Assembly (NCBI GenBank): GCA_026214975.1
Contig: JAOBSW010000041.1
Location: 372,001-436,000, forward strand
Length of the DNA: 64,000 nt
Origin: Gentiana macrophylla
Lineage: Eukaryota; Streptophyta; Magnoliopsida; Gentianales; Gentianaceae
Reading direction: 5' to 3'
Positions 21,161-32,762 of the stretch are shown one piece after another. The notes under the pieces are model-generated. The model had not been told where the DNA came from, did not search any database, and was given only the letters and a program-made list of their open reading frames with translations. Within the stretch, counting starts at the first letter, position 1. Every line of letters starts with the position of its first letter. A program made the position numbers and the translations under genes.

Positions 21161-22595
21161 ATGGGTATTCAGAAGCTTGGGTAGGGCTATAATAGATTTA
21201 CAACTTCGTTTTATTATATTTTATTTATTCTTCTGCATCTAATTTTCTGTAAAACATTGATGGCGGCTTTGCAGGCATATCATGGTTAAGAGGCTTCAGG
21301 CTAGGCCATACAGCAGGTATTACATCTACGTCTTTGAGGGGGTGGGGGGGGGGGGGGGGTTTGATGTGTTGTTGCTAATAGGTTGGGAATGTACAGCCAG
21401 GCTCGGGTTCCAATTCCTCCACGACCACCGGCTTCAGCTATTACACAAATCCGTGAAGGTTTTAATTTTTTTTTCGTGGGTCCTTTCCACATTTTGTATT
21501 TCAAAAGAATTTTGCATTTGAATTTGGAGGTGTCACTCTCAAAGACCGACTTGTCTGTTGATACACAGGAATTGCTGCAACTTTGATCACATGGTGTCTG
21601 TTCGCTCCGGTTTGTTGGGGGCTTATGTATTGGTAGGCATTTTTTTTTCCTTCCCTTTTTCCTGCCCGGAAAGTTGTGTTTTTCAATATAATAATCTTTT
21701 AATGCAATCACAGGTTTGATGTGCATGAAATGAGGTACGTTACATCTTAAATTAAGATTAAGATGCAACTTGGGTTGCTAGACAATTATGAAGAAACAAA
21801 TATATTGTTTAACATGGTTCTTTAGCATGTTTATTGTTGTCACGATGAAACAATTTAACAAAGAATTATAAGAGGAGACGAATAATTGATTTTCTCTGTT
21901 AGTCTCTCCACCACTTTCTTACAACTTGTAGGTTGAAATTGTAGCATGTTCTGTTATTATGTTGGTGGTATGAATTGTCTGTGGAAAATATATGTTCAAA
22001 ACTGTTTTGATACCACCGTGGAGACATCAAACTATCTAAGATGCAAAAATTTACTCAGACGGATTCCCTTGTCCATACACAATGATGTTGCATTGTGCGA
22101 CTTTTCTGATTGAAGAATTCTTGTAAGTTTAACTCAATCTTCTCTACGGATGTTTTTTTGAGCGGCACCCCATAGTGGGTAATGCGGGCTATCCTTCCCT
22201 TGTAATGGAAAGATATAAAATAGCTAGATTTGCCATATAGTTTGGAAAAATAATAGTTACTACATATCTAGTTGTATACTAGAATGTTAGACGTCTTAGT
22301 TTACTTTATTGTGTTTCTACAAGTTTTTGGTTGCAAGCTATTAACCCCTCTTCAATATTCTGGAGTCGGGTCAAAAGAAGGTGATTAGTTCATTGTGCAC
22401 TAAACATATTTATATATATAATATATATGTATTTTTTTGCAGAACCATGTGTAACGCCTTGAAAGATTATGAAAAGGAGTTTGAAAGGTCCTTTCTTTTC
22501 CTAAATCTTGACATTTGAATTTTATTTCTCAATCTTCCTTGTTGTCTCCGTGGTTTTTTTGTTTGTTTGTTTGTAAATATAGAGGGAAAAGATAG
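21161..22595 (+). CDS. 7-exon gene for an unrecognised 80-residue protein
   Basis: Proposed coding exons are 21161-21180, 21275-21316, 21382-21458, 21569-21593, 21714-21734, 22443-22487 and 22583-22595. All six introns have GT...AG ends, and the frame stays open through every junction: the exon phases (2, 2, 1, 2, 2, 2 nt carried over) all fit, ending in TAG. That is hard to get by chance. The protein begins MGIQKLG, then has a basic KRLQARPYSR segment, a proline-rich VPIPPRPPAS stretch, a middle with ITQIREG and WFDVHEMR, and a charged end KDYEKEFERGKR. I see no membrane span. I do not recognise the family. Exons 4 and 5 are very short (25 and 21 nt), so RNA evidence would be needed to confirm them. 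Confidence 0.68.
21344..21359. repeat. poly-G tract in intron 2 of the 7-exon gene
   Basis: A run of 16 G residues near the acceptor of the second intron, preceded by GGGGGT. It could form a G-quadruplex or be a slippage or assembly error. Confidence 0.85.
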
Positions 22596-22599
22596 TGTA

Positions 22600-22869
22600 T
22601 ATTGATGATTTTTTTATAAAGAGTACACCCAAATCAAACCATTTTGTTAAGAACAAGGGAGCCTGAGTTCAAGTTATTCTCGCGTGGGAATCTAATTAAA
22701 TCCTTGAAACAATGGAATCACCTGTAAACTGAAAGGAGAATTTTTTACAAGACTTCAAATTGATTCAAATTTCCAATGTAAACTTCCGCAACCTCCTTAA
22801 GCTAAGTTGTGTAAATATTATACAAACCAAGCTTGGAGCCCGGATACTTGAATCCCTAAACTAAGATTC
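22600..22869. other. 3' flank of the 7-exon gene, no other feature
   Basis: AT-rich sequence with no ORF or repeat that I can support. It presumably includes the 3' UTR. Confidence 0.4.
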
Positions 22870-24010
22870 CCCTTGTTAATATATCAGTCACCTGATGCTT
22901 TGTTGGAACATAGTCAACTGAGATAGTTTTGTTGTCTATCTTTTCCCTTATAAAATGCTTGTTGATTTTCACATGTTTGATTCTGTCATGATGAATATGA
23001 TTCATGCATATGTTAATAGCAGACTGATCGTCACATAGAAGTTTGATGAGTTCTTGAGGAGAGATCTTTAAGTCAAATAGAACACTTTTTACTCATATTC
23101 CTTCACATTAAGGAAGGGCTAAAGCCCAAAATTCAGCTTCATTGCTATTTCCAGGAACATCAGACTATTTACTCGTCCATATTGCAAGATTAACCTATAT
23201 TAAAATTAGCTGGTGATCAACATTAGTAAAAAAAAATTATGCTTCTATCAGCTCCCTTCTTGAAGAATAACCCCTGTTCTGGAGTCCCGTTTAGGTACCT
23301 TAGGATCCTAAAAACAATATGCATATGTTTTTCTCTGGGGTTGTTCATGAATTGGCTACTAGGCTCACAACAAATCTAACATCAGGCCTTGTGTGGGACA
23401 GGTAGACGAGTTTCCCCACAAGTCCTTGAAACCTTCCTTTATCCGTTGGTTTGCTCTCACGCTGATTTCCCATCTTTCAGTTATGGTCTACATGTGTGCT
23501 GATTAGCTTGCATCCTAATAACCCAGTTTCCTTTAACAAGTCCAAGATATACCTTTGTTTGTGTGTAATTGACATTCCTTCCTTTTTACCATGCAATCTC
23601 TATGCCAAAAAAAGTACTTCAAAGGGCCCAAATCCTTGATTTTGAATTCCTTTGCCAAACAACCTTTAGTTTCACAAATTCTTTCTAGGTTAACCTGTCA
23701 AAATAATATTATCTACGTACACAATAAGTATGTCTTAGTTCCGTTAACTTAGTGTTTTACATATATTGTGTGATCTTTAGGGAAAGCATTCTTTACATCA
23801 TGTTGATTTGAAGTCCAATCCAAAATTGCCGTTAGGGATAGGAGGATTCTTGTAGTATTAAGTTGGGCAACGAAGACAAAGGTTGCTCAATAGTCAACCT
23901 GTTAACAGAAGTGAAAAGGATAACTTTAATTATGATTAGAAGTGTATTACGATGAGGAGGAGCAAACTGCTCACATAGAACTCAGACAAAGAGTCTTGAT
24001 TGATTAGACT
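22870..24010 (-). pseudogene. Copia pol fragment (RT to RNase H)
   Basis: Minus-strand translation with many breaks gives, in order, DWTSNQHDVKNAF (RT), EFKIKDLGPLKYFFGIEIA, YILDLLKETGLLGC, RILRYLKRD, and an RNase H end with DQSAINICMNHIHHDRIKHV and FIREKI. No LTRs are visible, and stops are frequent. It is a separate copy from the fragment to its right, because RNase H occurs again there. Confidence 0.7.
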
Positions 24011-24039
24011 TCCTTAAATTCGACGCATTATTTGCTTCT

Positions 24040-25520
24040 TCTCAAACTCTTCACTCCCCTCAAGTTGAGCATAGATATTGATCATGCTCAACTTTCTCCA
24101 GAAATCTTCAAAGTTTTGCTTCACCAAAGCTTTTGTCAGTCCATATAATGTCTGTGCATAAATGTAATGCAGATCACTCCACATTCCAGCTTTTCCTTGA
24201 TAAAGCTCCTATCCACCTCAACATGTTTTGCTCCATCATGTTGAACAAGGTCATTAGCAATGGCAATTGCAGCCTTGTTGTCACACAATAACTTTAAAGG
24301 TAACTCTAGAGTGAAATTCAGATGTTTCAAGACCCCAATTACCCACAACTCTCCACAGATTCCATGAGCCATTGGCAATGAATTCAGCTTATGTTGTGCT
24401 CCTTGCTTCTCCAAGTTGAAAGATTTCTCCAAACAAAGGTACAATATCGTGTTGTTGACCTGCTATCTTTGGAACCAGCCCAATCAACATCTGTGAAAAC
24501 TTCTACACTTTTTTGCTTGAATAGCAAACCTTCACCCACAGTTCCCTTCAAGTACCTCAAGATTCTGATCACTGCTTGATAATGGGACAGACCAGGTGAG
24601 TGCATAAACTGACTTACCACTCCAACAAAATATGAAATATCAGGTCTTGTATGTGCAAGATAAATTAACTTACCAACCAACCTTTGGTACTGTTCTCTGT
24701 CCACTTCATCCTCATCCTTCCTACTTGTGAGCTTCAGGTTGCTCTACATAGGAGTGTTGGCAGGTTTGAATCCCGGCATTCCAGTATCCTTTAAGTGATC
24801 TAAGACATACTTCCGTTGGGACACCTCCATTCCCTCTTCCGATTTTGCTACTTAGCTCTTTAATTTCAAATCATTATAAGAGTTATCCTTTTCCCTCAAC
24901 TTCCATTCCCTAAATTCCCTCAACTTCCTTAGGTCTTTAATTTGACAACTTCCTTACTTCAACTTCCTTAGGTCTTTAATTTCAAATTCTTCCCTCATCT
25001 CTCTTTTTACATGTTTTATTCCAACTCTGTCATCCCTTGTGAGGATAATATCATCAACATATACTATCAGATCTTTCATCCTGTTATTTACACCCCTTCT
25101 CACAAAAAAATGTGTTCGGAGTGACCTTATATGAACCCAATCTTCAAGAGAAACTACCTTAATCTGTCAAACCAGGCACGAGGACTTTGCTTCAGTCCAT
25201 ACAAGCACGTCCTCAACCTGCATACCTTCTTTGGGTCCTTTTGATCTAATTATGGAGGTAGTTCCATGTAGACTTCATCTTTTAGTTTCCAATAGAAGAA
25301 TGCATTTTTCACATCCAGATGGTAAAGTGATCAATTCAAGTTTACTGCCACAGATAACACAATCGTTACCGTATTGAATTCGGCTACTAGTGAGGAGGTC
25401 TCTGAGTAGTCAATCCCATATGTTTGGTTGTATCCTTTATCCACCAGCCTTGCCTTATCGTACTTCACCGTGGAATCCACCAAGTGTCCAATGTGAGGTA
25501 TAAATGATCTTTTGGACATG
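24040..25520 (-). pseudogene. second Copia pol fragment with 3' polypurine end
   Basis: RT and RNase H on minus: [20 protein letters not shown] (about 25410-25470), RPDISYFVGVVSQFMHSP, RILRYLKGTVGEGLLF, DVDWAGSKDSRSTT, CDNKAAIAIANDLVQHDGAK and HVEVDRSFIKEKLE. The left end has CAACTTGAGGGGAGTG (minus), a Copia polypurine tract at about 24050-24065. Internal stops and frameshifts abolish function. The right side abuts a Gypsy fragment at about 25520. Confidence 0.75.
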
Positions 25521-25524
25521 CTTT

Positions 25525-26560
25525 GTTTAAATCTGTAAAATCAACACAAATATGTGGGCTCCCGTCTTGTTTTGATAACCACATGGTTGGCTAGCCAAGT
25601 CGAGAACATACTCGGACATTATCTGTTGAATAATCCTCGAGGCTTCGAGTTTAGAGACCTTCTGGTTGATGGCCTCGTTTGTCTCCTTAGACATGTTATG
25701 ACACTTTTGCCTCACAGGCTTGGCCATGGGGTAAACCTTCAAGCAATGTATCGCCAGGTATGTGGGGATCCCCGACATGTTACTTTCCGTAAGGTCTTTT
25801 TGAATTCCAGGAGTAGGCTTTTCAAAGCTTGCTTGAGGGGGGCTGAGGGAGCCAAGCTCTGATGATGATAGCTTTTCTTAGTTCATCTGGGAGAAGATGG
25901 AAGGACTTTGTGACCTCATCTGGCTCCTCCTTTACTCTGACTATGGAATAGGTCATGCGTACTGACTTGATAGACCTTGGGCGGTCCGTTCATGATGGCA
26001 ATGAGACTCTGAGGCACTGCCTAGCTTATTGCACGTCTCCCTGCACAGCAACAGTTCCTTCTAGAGTTAGGAACTTGATGGTTATATGAGCTGTGGAAAT
26101 GACTGCTTCCATGTCATTTAGAGCCGGTCTTCCAATGATATGTTGTAAGCGGATGGCTTCTTAATATTGATATATGTAACGATTATGATTCTGCAACATG
26201 TATGTACACCAAATGAGGGGAATTCAGACCATTCCTAGTGGTAGAGTGGAGTACCGACGAACCCATAAACGAGAGTTCTCACCGGTGACACTTGGTCTTT
26301 AGGAAGCTGGAATTCCTTAAACATGCAGTGGTACATCACGTCAACCGCGCTTCCAATGTCAATGAACACTCTTCTTTTTATGAAATTGGTGGCCGGTACG
26401 TAGATGACCAACCTATCATTGTTTTCCCCCACACGTTTAAGGTATTCCGTGCCAAAACTAATGTTTTGGCTTATGCAAAAACACTTTTGACTTGTCCCTT
26501 CAGAGGTTTCAGCCCTGCCAAACTTTTGAGCAAGCATATAAGATAAACTTCGGTAATGGT
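25525..26560 (-). pseudogene. Ty3/Gypsy pol fragment (protease, start of RT)
   Basis: On minus, 26537-26235 carries RLVIYVPATNFIKRRVFID and IGSAVDVMYHCMF, the pattern of a Gypsy protease where VLVDTGSSADIL is usual, here with IDIGSAVDV. Downstream, 25778-25527 carries AIHCLKVYPMAKPVRQKCHN and a KLEASRII...GYQNKTG segment, the region before and at the start of Gypsy RT. The order protease-RT on minus is consistent. Gag, the RT core, RNase H and integrase are absent. Confidence 0.72.
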
Positions 26561-27349
26561 GTTGAGAAACAATTTGTGGCTTCTTTGCGTAATGCTTTGT
26601 GGTGGGGATGGAAAGCTTTTACTGGAGAAGAGCTTTAAGGGGGCCTTTCTGTAACACCAACTGATGATACCCGGAGGTGTCCTCACGTGTAAATCAAGTA
26701 AAATGATCAAAAGTAAACAAGAACATGCAATATAAAGTGTAAAAGTCCGACGAAAGTGTTATGTGGAACGAGACGAGCCAAGGTATGGCTACCTACATTA
26801 CCCTTTCTGTGGAGCCTGGCGTAGGTTTTTGCCGGAGTCTTGACAGTAAAAGTTTCCAGCATGTGGATGATAGTGTACGCCTTGTCACCGTAAGATGAGA
26901 TGAGTTTTATAGACCTTGTTGTTGAAGGCAATTGTAGCACGTTCTGAGCATGACGTGAAATAAGCAAATGTGGGTCGATTGTAGGGGAAACACCCCGTAT
27001 GCCAAGCATTGGAGTCAATGAAGGTTGACTGGTAACAATTATGAGAATATGGGGATCTGGTCCTGTCCACATGCCATGAGCCTTGGAGCATGCCAAAGGT
27101 GTCTCGGGAGTGGAAGTCTGACGGCTCCCGTCTAGATGAAGGTCGAGCAGATTTGTAGAGACCCAGTGAATGCCAAGAACCGAGCTAGTACTCAGAGGCC
27201 ACTACAGATAATGGTAGAGTTGAGTGGAGGCTGCGAGACCTTGTATAAGATATCCCAAATATTGACTGGCATATACGAGGTTAAGGCCATATTTCAGACC
27301 CTCGTGGTCGATCTGTAAGGCTTAGGAGTACATCTGAACAATGCGTAGG
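26561..27349. other. probable Gypsy non-coding flank; no gene recognised
   Basis: No domain is visible. It may be LTR or untranslated sequence of the adjacent Gypsy fragment; a TGTAACACC start occurs at 26651. It is the left host sequence of Copia A, and the matching right flank resumes at 45415. Confidence 0.35.
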
Positions 27350-27354
27350 GAGTC
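27350..27354. repeat. target-site duplication of Copia A, left (GAGTC)
   Basis: GAGTC is repeated at 45415-45419 immediately after the right LTR. Confidence 0.85.
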
Positions 27355-27695
27355 TGTAGAAAATAGTATTCAGCGATTACTTCAGCTGTGATGGAGTATC
27401 CAGCTGTGAAGGTGGTTAGCTGAGATGAAGACCAGCTGTGAAGCTAATTCTATTTAGATCTATTATGTTTCTGTTATGTTAATTATGTTGTCTAGTTAAA
27501 GGGACAACCTTATTCCCTTAGGTAGTTGGCAGGCTGTTTATATCCGTTGTTGACAGCTAAATGAAACTTGTATTTAATACATGTTCCGTAGTCTGTTTGA
27601 TTATCTTCCTTCTCCTATTTATTCCAGATTTTTGTAATATGTTTATAATTGAATAAGTGTTATTTTTCGCTATTTCCTCTATTCAAAATTTAATA
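27355..27695 (+). repeat. Copia A 5' LTR
   Basis: 341 bp, from TGTAGAAAATAG to ...AAATTTAATA, directly followed by the primer binding site. The right LTR shows the same unusual ATA end, supported by the target duplication next to it. Confidence 0.8.
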
Positions 27696-27708
27696 TGGTA
27701 TCAGAGCC
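27696..27708 (+). other. Copia A primer binding site
   Basis: TGGTATCAGAGCC, the complement of the 3' end of plant initiator-Met tRNA, directly after the 5' LTR. Confidence 0.92.
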
Positions 27709-27740
27709 CCATCTTGCTTTAAAGATCTTACCATATCTCT

Positions 27741-28373
27741 AATGGCTTCATCTCAAGCAAAAAATGCATTTGCTAAAAATGTTTTTTTCATCTATCTCCT
27801 CTCTGGCAGAAAAACATTCAATCACCAACCACAAAACATTCAATCACCAACCACAAATTGGATGGAAACAACTATCTTCAATGGTCTCGTACTATGAAAA
27901 TGTTCTTTATCGGGCAAGGAAAAATGGGGTTTCTTTCTGGAACTCACATACAGCTTGCCCTTGATGATCCATAATACGAAAGTTGGGATACTGAAAATAA
28001 AATAATTCTGTCATGTCTGTACTTATTAGGTAAATGTCACCTGATAAGTGAGAATTTATCTTATATGAAACAGCCCATGAGATACGGATGGCTGCTAAAG
28101 ATCTTTATTCAAAAACTGATAATACATCAGAAATTTATGGCATAGAAGCTCAAATACAAGAGGTCAAACAAGTAGATTTAAATGTTACTCAATATTTTAA
28201 TCTTCTTACAAGGGCCTGGCAGCAGCTTAATGTCTTTGAGGAGCATTCTTGGAAGGATGCTGAAGATGCAAAAGCATTTAAGGCCATTGTTGAGAAGAAG
28301 AGAGTATTCAAATTGTCAATGGGTCTCAAAACTGCCCTTGATGATGTCAGTGGCAGGATTTTGGCAACAAAAC
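27741..28373 (+). pseudogene. Copia A gag, 5' part
   Basis: It starts at an ATG (MASSQAKNAF) 33 nt after the primer site. In a shifted frame it has ITNHKLDG, NYLQWSRTMKMF and GFLSGTH; then 28088-28373 carries DLYSKTDNTSEIYGIEAQIQ, QYFNLLTRAWQQL and VFKLSMGLKTALDDVSGRIL, the Copia gag (UBN2-type) core. A direct duplication of about 20 bp (ACCAACCACAAA unit, 27821-27855) causes a frame change. The frame is cut at 28373 by Copia B. Confidence 0.8.
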
Positions 28374-28614
28374 TGTTGGAAAAGGTAAAAGAGAACAATT
28401 GTTTTTATTTTATTCACCGACTGCAATCTTATTTATACAACCGGTGGAAGCCTTAATCTTCCTGGAATTTAGGAACTTACTAAATCAGTATTCTTTGACC
28501 AACCGCCACCCTTAAAACCCTAAGGAAATACTTGCCTTATATCACGGCTACATATAAATAAATAATGAAAAAAGAACATATAAAAATACTCCTCAAATTC
28601 TAACTCTTTCAACA
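28374..28614 (-). repeat. Copia B 3' LTR
   Basis: Minus strand TGTTGAAAGAG ... CTTTTCCAACA, with a minus TATA box (TATAAATA, about 28428-28436). The tract GAGGGGGAG (minus) follows at 28615-28625 as polypurine tract. Confidence 0.85.
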
Positions 28615-29449
28615 CTCCCCCTCAAGTTGGAGCAAAGATATTGGACAAGCCCAACTTGCCCACAAATCCATCAAACCCTGCTCTTCCCAACGCCTTTGTC
28701 AGCCCATCTGCAATCTGTCTTGAAGAGAGAAGGAAAGGAACACAGAGCAGACCGCTTTCAGCTTTTCTTTAATAAAATGCTCGTCAATCTCCACGTGTTT
28801 GGTTCTGTCATGCTGGACTGGCTCATTTGCTTTCTCTATGGCTGCCTTGTTGTCACAATATAGTTTCATGGATTGTGAGAAACTAGCCCCTCCGATGACC
28901 TAGCAACTTCCATCCCCAAGAAATGTCTCAAGGGCCCCAGGTCCTTGATTTCAAACTCTGATGACAGTTTACTTTTCACCCAGGTAGCTTCTTTAGCATC
29001 ATTTCCTATGAGGATAATATCATCAACATATACAATTAACACTGTGATTTTTCCTCCCCCAGACCTTTTGATAAACAGTGTATGGTCTGTCCTCCCTTGT
29101 GTGAATCCAACACTTTTTAGGAACTTCATGAATTTGTCATACCAGGCCCCTGGGCTTTGGTTAAGCCCATACAAGGATTTTTTCAGCTTACACACCCTGT
29201 TCCCAAACCTATCAGTGAACCTTGGATGTGGTTCCATGTACACCTCCTCCTTCGGCTCCCCATGAAGGAATGCATTTTTTACATCCTGTTGATTAAGTGG
29301 CCAGTCTTGATTTACTACCACAGAAAGCAGTATCCTAACAATGTTTAGTTTTGCCACTAGGGAAAAGGTCTTTGCATAGTCTATGCCATATGTCTGTGAG
29401 TATCCCTTGGCTACTAACCTAGCCTTGTGTCTATTGATACTCCCATCGG

Positions 29450-29810
29450 GCCCTTGGGCTCTGTTTAAGCCAATACAAGGATTTTTTTCAGCTTACACAC
29501 CCTGTTCCCAAACCTATCAGTGAACCCTAGATGTGGTTCCATGTACACCTCCTTCAGCTCCCCATGAAGGAATGCATTTTTAAGCCAATACAAGGATTTT
29601 TTTCAGCTTACACACCTTGTTCTCAAACCTATCAGTGAACCCTGGATGTGGTTCCATGTACACCTCCTTCAGCTCCCCATGAAGGAATGCATTTTTTACA
29701 TCCAGTTGATTAGGTGGCCAGCCTTGATTTACTGCCACAGAAAGCAGTATCCTAACAGTGTTTAGTTTTGCCACTGGGGAAAAGGTCTCTGCATAGTCTA
29801 TGCCCATATG
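29450..29810 (-). repeat. tandem partial copies of the Copia B RT segment
   Basis: The segment beginning at about 29162 (AAGCCCATACAAGGATTTTT on plus) recurs at 29469 and 29582. The first extra copy is cut short after about 115 bp; the second continues through GMDYAETFSPVAKLNTVRI. Together they give three copies of the RT finger region in a row. Confidence 0.85.
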
Positions 29811-29818
29811 TCTGTGAG

Positions 29819-30398
29819 TAGAGCTGTAAACGAGCCGAACCGAATATATGATATTTGAGTTTGTGTTTGTTTAGTACACGAACGAGCTCAAGTTTGTTTG
29901 TTTACAAAACGAACATAATTTTATGTTTGAGCTCTGTTCGTTAATATATTGCTCGGGCTCGAGCCGAGCTCGAACGAGCATGCCTCCCTTTTTACAACTT
30001 ATCCTGATGTTCTTCAATTACCGCTTTCAAGTGTGAAATGACAAATGAGTTGAATGTTTTCTGAGTTTGTTAGTTTGTTTTTTTTGTTTTTATTTTGTAT
30101 TAACTAGATAGTTGATATGGAGAATATTAAGAAGAACGATAGAGATAGAGACAAGGGTGAAACGACACTAAGATATCATTAGAGATTTACGGTTAGCATT
30201 CTGAAAATATACATAAATATGCCTATGTTCACGAACATTAACGAATATTTGCGAGCTAGCTCGTGTTTGTTCGTTTAATAAACGAGCACAACAATACGTT
30301 TGAGTTTGGTTCGTTAAGCTTAACAAACGAACGAACACGAGCTTATACGAGCCGAATCCGAATATGTTTGCGAACGGCTCGGTTCGTTAGCAGCTCTA
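29819..30398. mobile_element. hAT-type non-autonomous element, 580 bp
   Basis: Terminal inverted repeats TAGAGCTGTAAACGAGCC and (right, reversed) TAGAGCTGCTAACGAACC bound the element. An 8-bp duplication TCTGTGAG lies at 29811-29818 and 30399-30406, the hallmark of hAT elements. The interior is rich in short GTTCGTT/AACGAG repeats in both orientations, typical of subterminal transposase-binding arrays. No transposase is encoded. It interrupts the Copia B RT sequence. Confidence 0.92.
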
Positions 30399-31240
30399 TC
30401 TGTGAGTACCCTTTGGCTACTAACCTAGCCTTGTGTCTTTGGATACTCCCATCAGAATTGTACTTGACCATAAGTACCCATTTACACCCCACAGTTTTCC
30501 CTCCTCTGGGCAGGGTCACAACTTCCTAGGTGTCTTTCTTTCTTAGTGCCCCCATCTCTTCCAGAACTGCTTCTCTTCACTTAGGAACCCTAAGGGCTTT
30601 TTGTATGTCCTTGGGAATTGTGGTAGATGAAATAGCTATGGTGAAGGCTTTATATTTAGGGGATAATTGTGTATATGAGAGGAATCTGGAGATGGGTGTT
30701 TAGTGCAATTTCTGGTAGGCTTTCTGATGGCTATAGGTACATCTAGGAGAAGTTTTTCTTGGGTTGAAAGGGGGGTTTTCTCCCCCTTTTTTAGAGCAGG
30801 GAGGGGGGTTCATGGGATTAATTTGTTTCAGAGGATTCAGAGTCGAGACTCAGAATCGAGTTTCAGCACAACCGAGCCTCGAATCTATGTTGTCTATATG
30901 CTCGATTTGGGTGTTCAAAGAAGAACTTCAGGGATGATTGTTGTCCCGCCTCAATCTGATTTCTAGATGCCTTCTCAGGTACTTCCTCACATAAGTCTTC
31001 CTTTGAAATTTGGTCATTTTACGGAGGATTAGGAACACAGTGCGATTCTGTTGAATCGAGTCTTTGATTCCTTCTCCAACTCTGACAGATTATCATCATC
31101 ACAAGTCCTTAAATCATCGAACCAGGGGTCAAATTTAGTTTTGTGGTCTAGGAAATTATCCTTCATCTATTTCATTGAAAACATTTGTTTCACCCTTTTT
31201 CTCCCCCTGAAATTGAACCTTATCAAAGAACATGTTTTCT

Positions 31241-32010
31241 TCAAAGAATGTTACATCCATTGATTATGAACTTACCAGTTTCATTATCATAACACTTGTA
31301 ACTTCTCTTTGTAGGAGAATATCCCACATAGATACATTTCTTTGATCCAGGTTCCAATTTCCCTTGATTGTAAATGTGTGTGTAAGCAGTGCACCCAAAA
31401 ACCTTCAAAGGAAGTCTGCCAATGAGTCTATTTTTAGGCAAAACAGTTTTCAAACAGGTTTAAAGGTGTTTTAAAACTGAGTACTCTAGAGGGCACCTTG
31501 TTGATCAAATATGTGGCAGTTAGGACAGCTTCTCCCCAGGATGTCTTAGGGCATTTTGAGGTTATTAAGAGTGTCCTAGCTACTTCCAAAAGGTGTCTGT
31601 TCTTTCTCTCTGCAACACCATTTTGTTGTGGGGTTTTAATGCGGGAGCTTTCGTGAACAATCCATTTCTCAACAAGGTCCATCTAGGTATTGGTTGAAGT
31701 ATTCAGTTCCATTGTCACTTCTTAAAATTTGGATTTGAGTCTGGAACCGAGTCTTCACCGTTTCATAAAACTGTTTAAAAATTGTTTCAACCTCAGATTT
31801 TTCCTTCATTAAGAAAACCCAAGTCATTCTAGTGTGATCATCAATAAGAGTTATAAACCACCTTTTGCTATTTAGAGTGTGCACCCTAGATGATCCCCAT
31901 ACATCACTATGTATCTTAGTGAAGGGCTTTGAGGGTGTGTAGGGTTGAATAGGATAAATACTTCTACTTTGCTTTGCAAGAACACACTTCACATAAAAGG
32001 TAAAACATTT
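31241..32010 (-). pseudogene. Copia B integrase
   Basis: The catalytic triad is visible: FTKIHSDVWG, ILRSDNGTEYF, and NGVAERKNRHLLEVARTLLI. Then follow AVLTATYLINKVPSRVL and the C-terminal KVFGCTAYTHIYNQG, CIYVGYSPTKRSYKCYD. Three frames are needed (31669-31992, 31434-31682, 31241-31453), so at least two frameshifts separate the domains. All three acidic residues remain. Confidence 0.85.
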
Positions 32011-32075
32011 TTATTATTAGAAAAAAGTCCAGGATACAACATTTGCATATAATTAAAACTTGGGTGGCCTAAACT

Positions 32076-32684
32076 CTACCACATTAAAATATGGTTCTGA
32101 TGATCTAAATTTCTTGTGAGATGACATTGTCCCAGTAGGGAGTTCTTATTTGATTCACCATCCTGTTCTAGCACAAAGAGACCATCAATCAGCCTAGACT
32201 TGCCAATCATCTTCCCTAAAGCCTTGTCCTGAAACACACAGCCATCCTTAGAAAATAGAGCAACGCAGTCTAGTTCACATGTCAGTTTACATATGGAAAT
32301 AAGATTACAAGACAGTTTAGGTACATGTAATACTTCTGTCAGTGTGAGATTTGGTGTGATTTTGATGGGGCCTTTCCCTGCAATTGCTGAGAATGACCCA
32401 TCAGCAAGTCTTATTTTTTGGTTTCCGGCACAAGGGTCATAATTAAGAAATAAATCAGAGTATCCAGTCATGTGATCCGTTGCTCCGGAGTCGACTATCC
32501 AATTCATCTCATGACTGGTCCCAAAAAAGGCTTTGTGAAGGTAATTACCCGACTCTGCCAAGGAACATTGAGGATTATGGTTCAAGGAGAGTTGAGAGTT
32601 TAGGATTTTACTGAGTTGTTCCAGCTGTTCCTGAGTGAATTGAAGAGCCATAGTAGTAGATGATGACCTTAGGTCAGAAGCCAC
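32076..32684 (-). pseudogene. Copia B protease and GAG-pre-integrase region
   Basis: The protease active site is NWIVDSGATDHMTG (about 32500 on minus), followed by KIRLADGSFSAIAGKG, LTEVLHVPKLSCNLISI and a pre-integrase stretch ending LLGQCHLTRNLDHQNHILMW where a Cys/His region would begin. The frame is open for about 200 residues, the longest intact Copia B piece. Confidence 0.85.
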
Positions 32685-32762
32685 CTGATTTGCTCTTCCT
32701 GCGCCTTGATTCTATCCTCCCCTACTGCCCTTGTTCCTCCATTCTGGCTTGCCATGTATCTC

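Larger units (their letters stand above)
28615..30530 (-). pseudogene. Copia B reverse transcriptase and RNase H remnant
   Basis: RNase H is reduced to its end (about 28640-28865: [21 protein letters not shown]). RT (29357-28866) reads LNIVRILLSVVVNQDWPLNQ, DVKNAFLHGEPKEEVYMEPH, KSLYGLNQSPGAWYDKF, and LIVYVDDIILIGND, then EFEIKDLGPLRHFLGMEVA. Sequence between EVA and the RNase H end is deleted. Two further partial copies of the RT segment follow (29450-29583 and 29584-29810), and the N-terminal RT part CKWVLMVKYNSDGSIQRHKA is beyond the hAT insertion at 30407-30530. Confidence 0.85.

Noticed and set aside
21301..21768. 155-residue minus-strand ORF with a poly-proline run
   Set aside because: The proline run is the antisense of the poly-G tract, and the frame crosses exons and introns of the plus-strand gene.
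28945..29265. 106-residue plus-strand ORF
   Set aside because: Antisense shadow of the Copia B RT.
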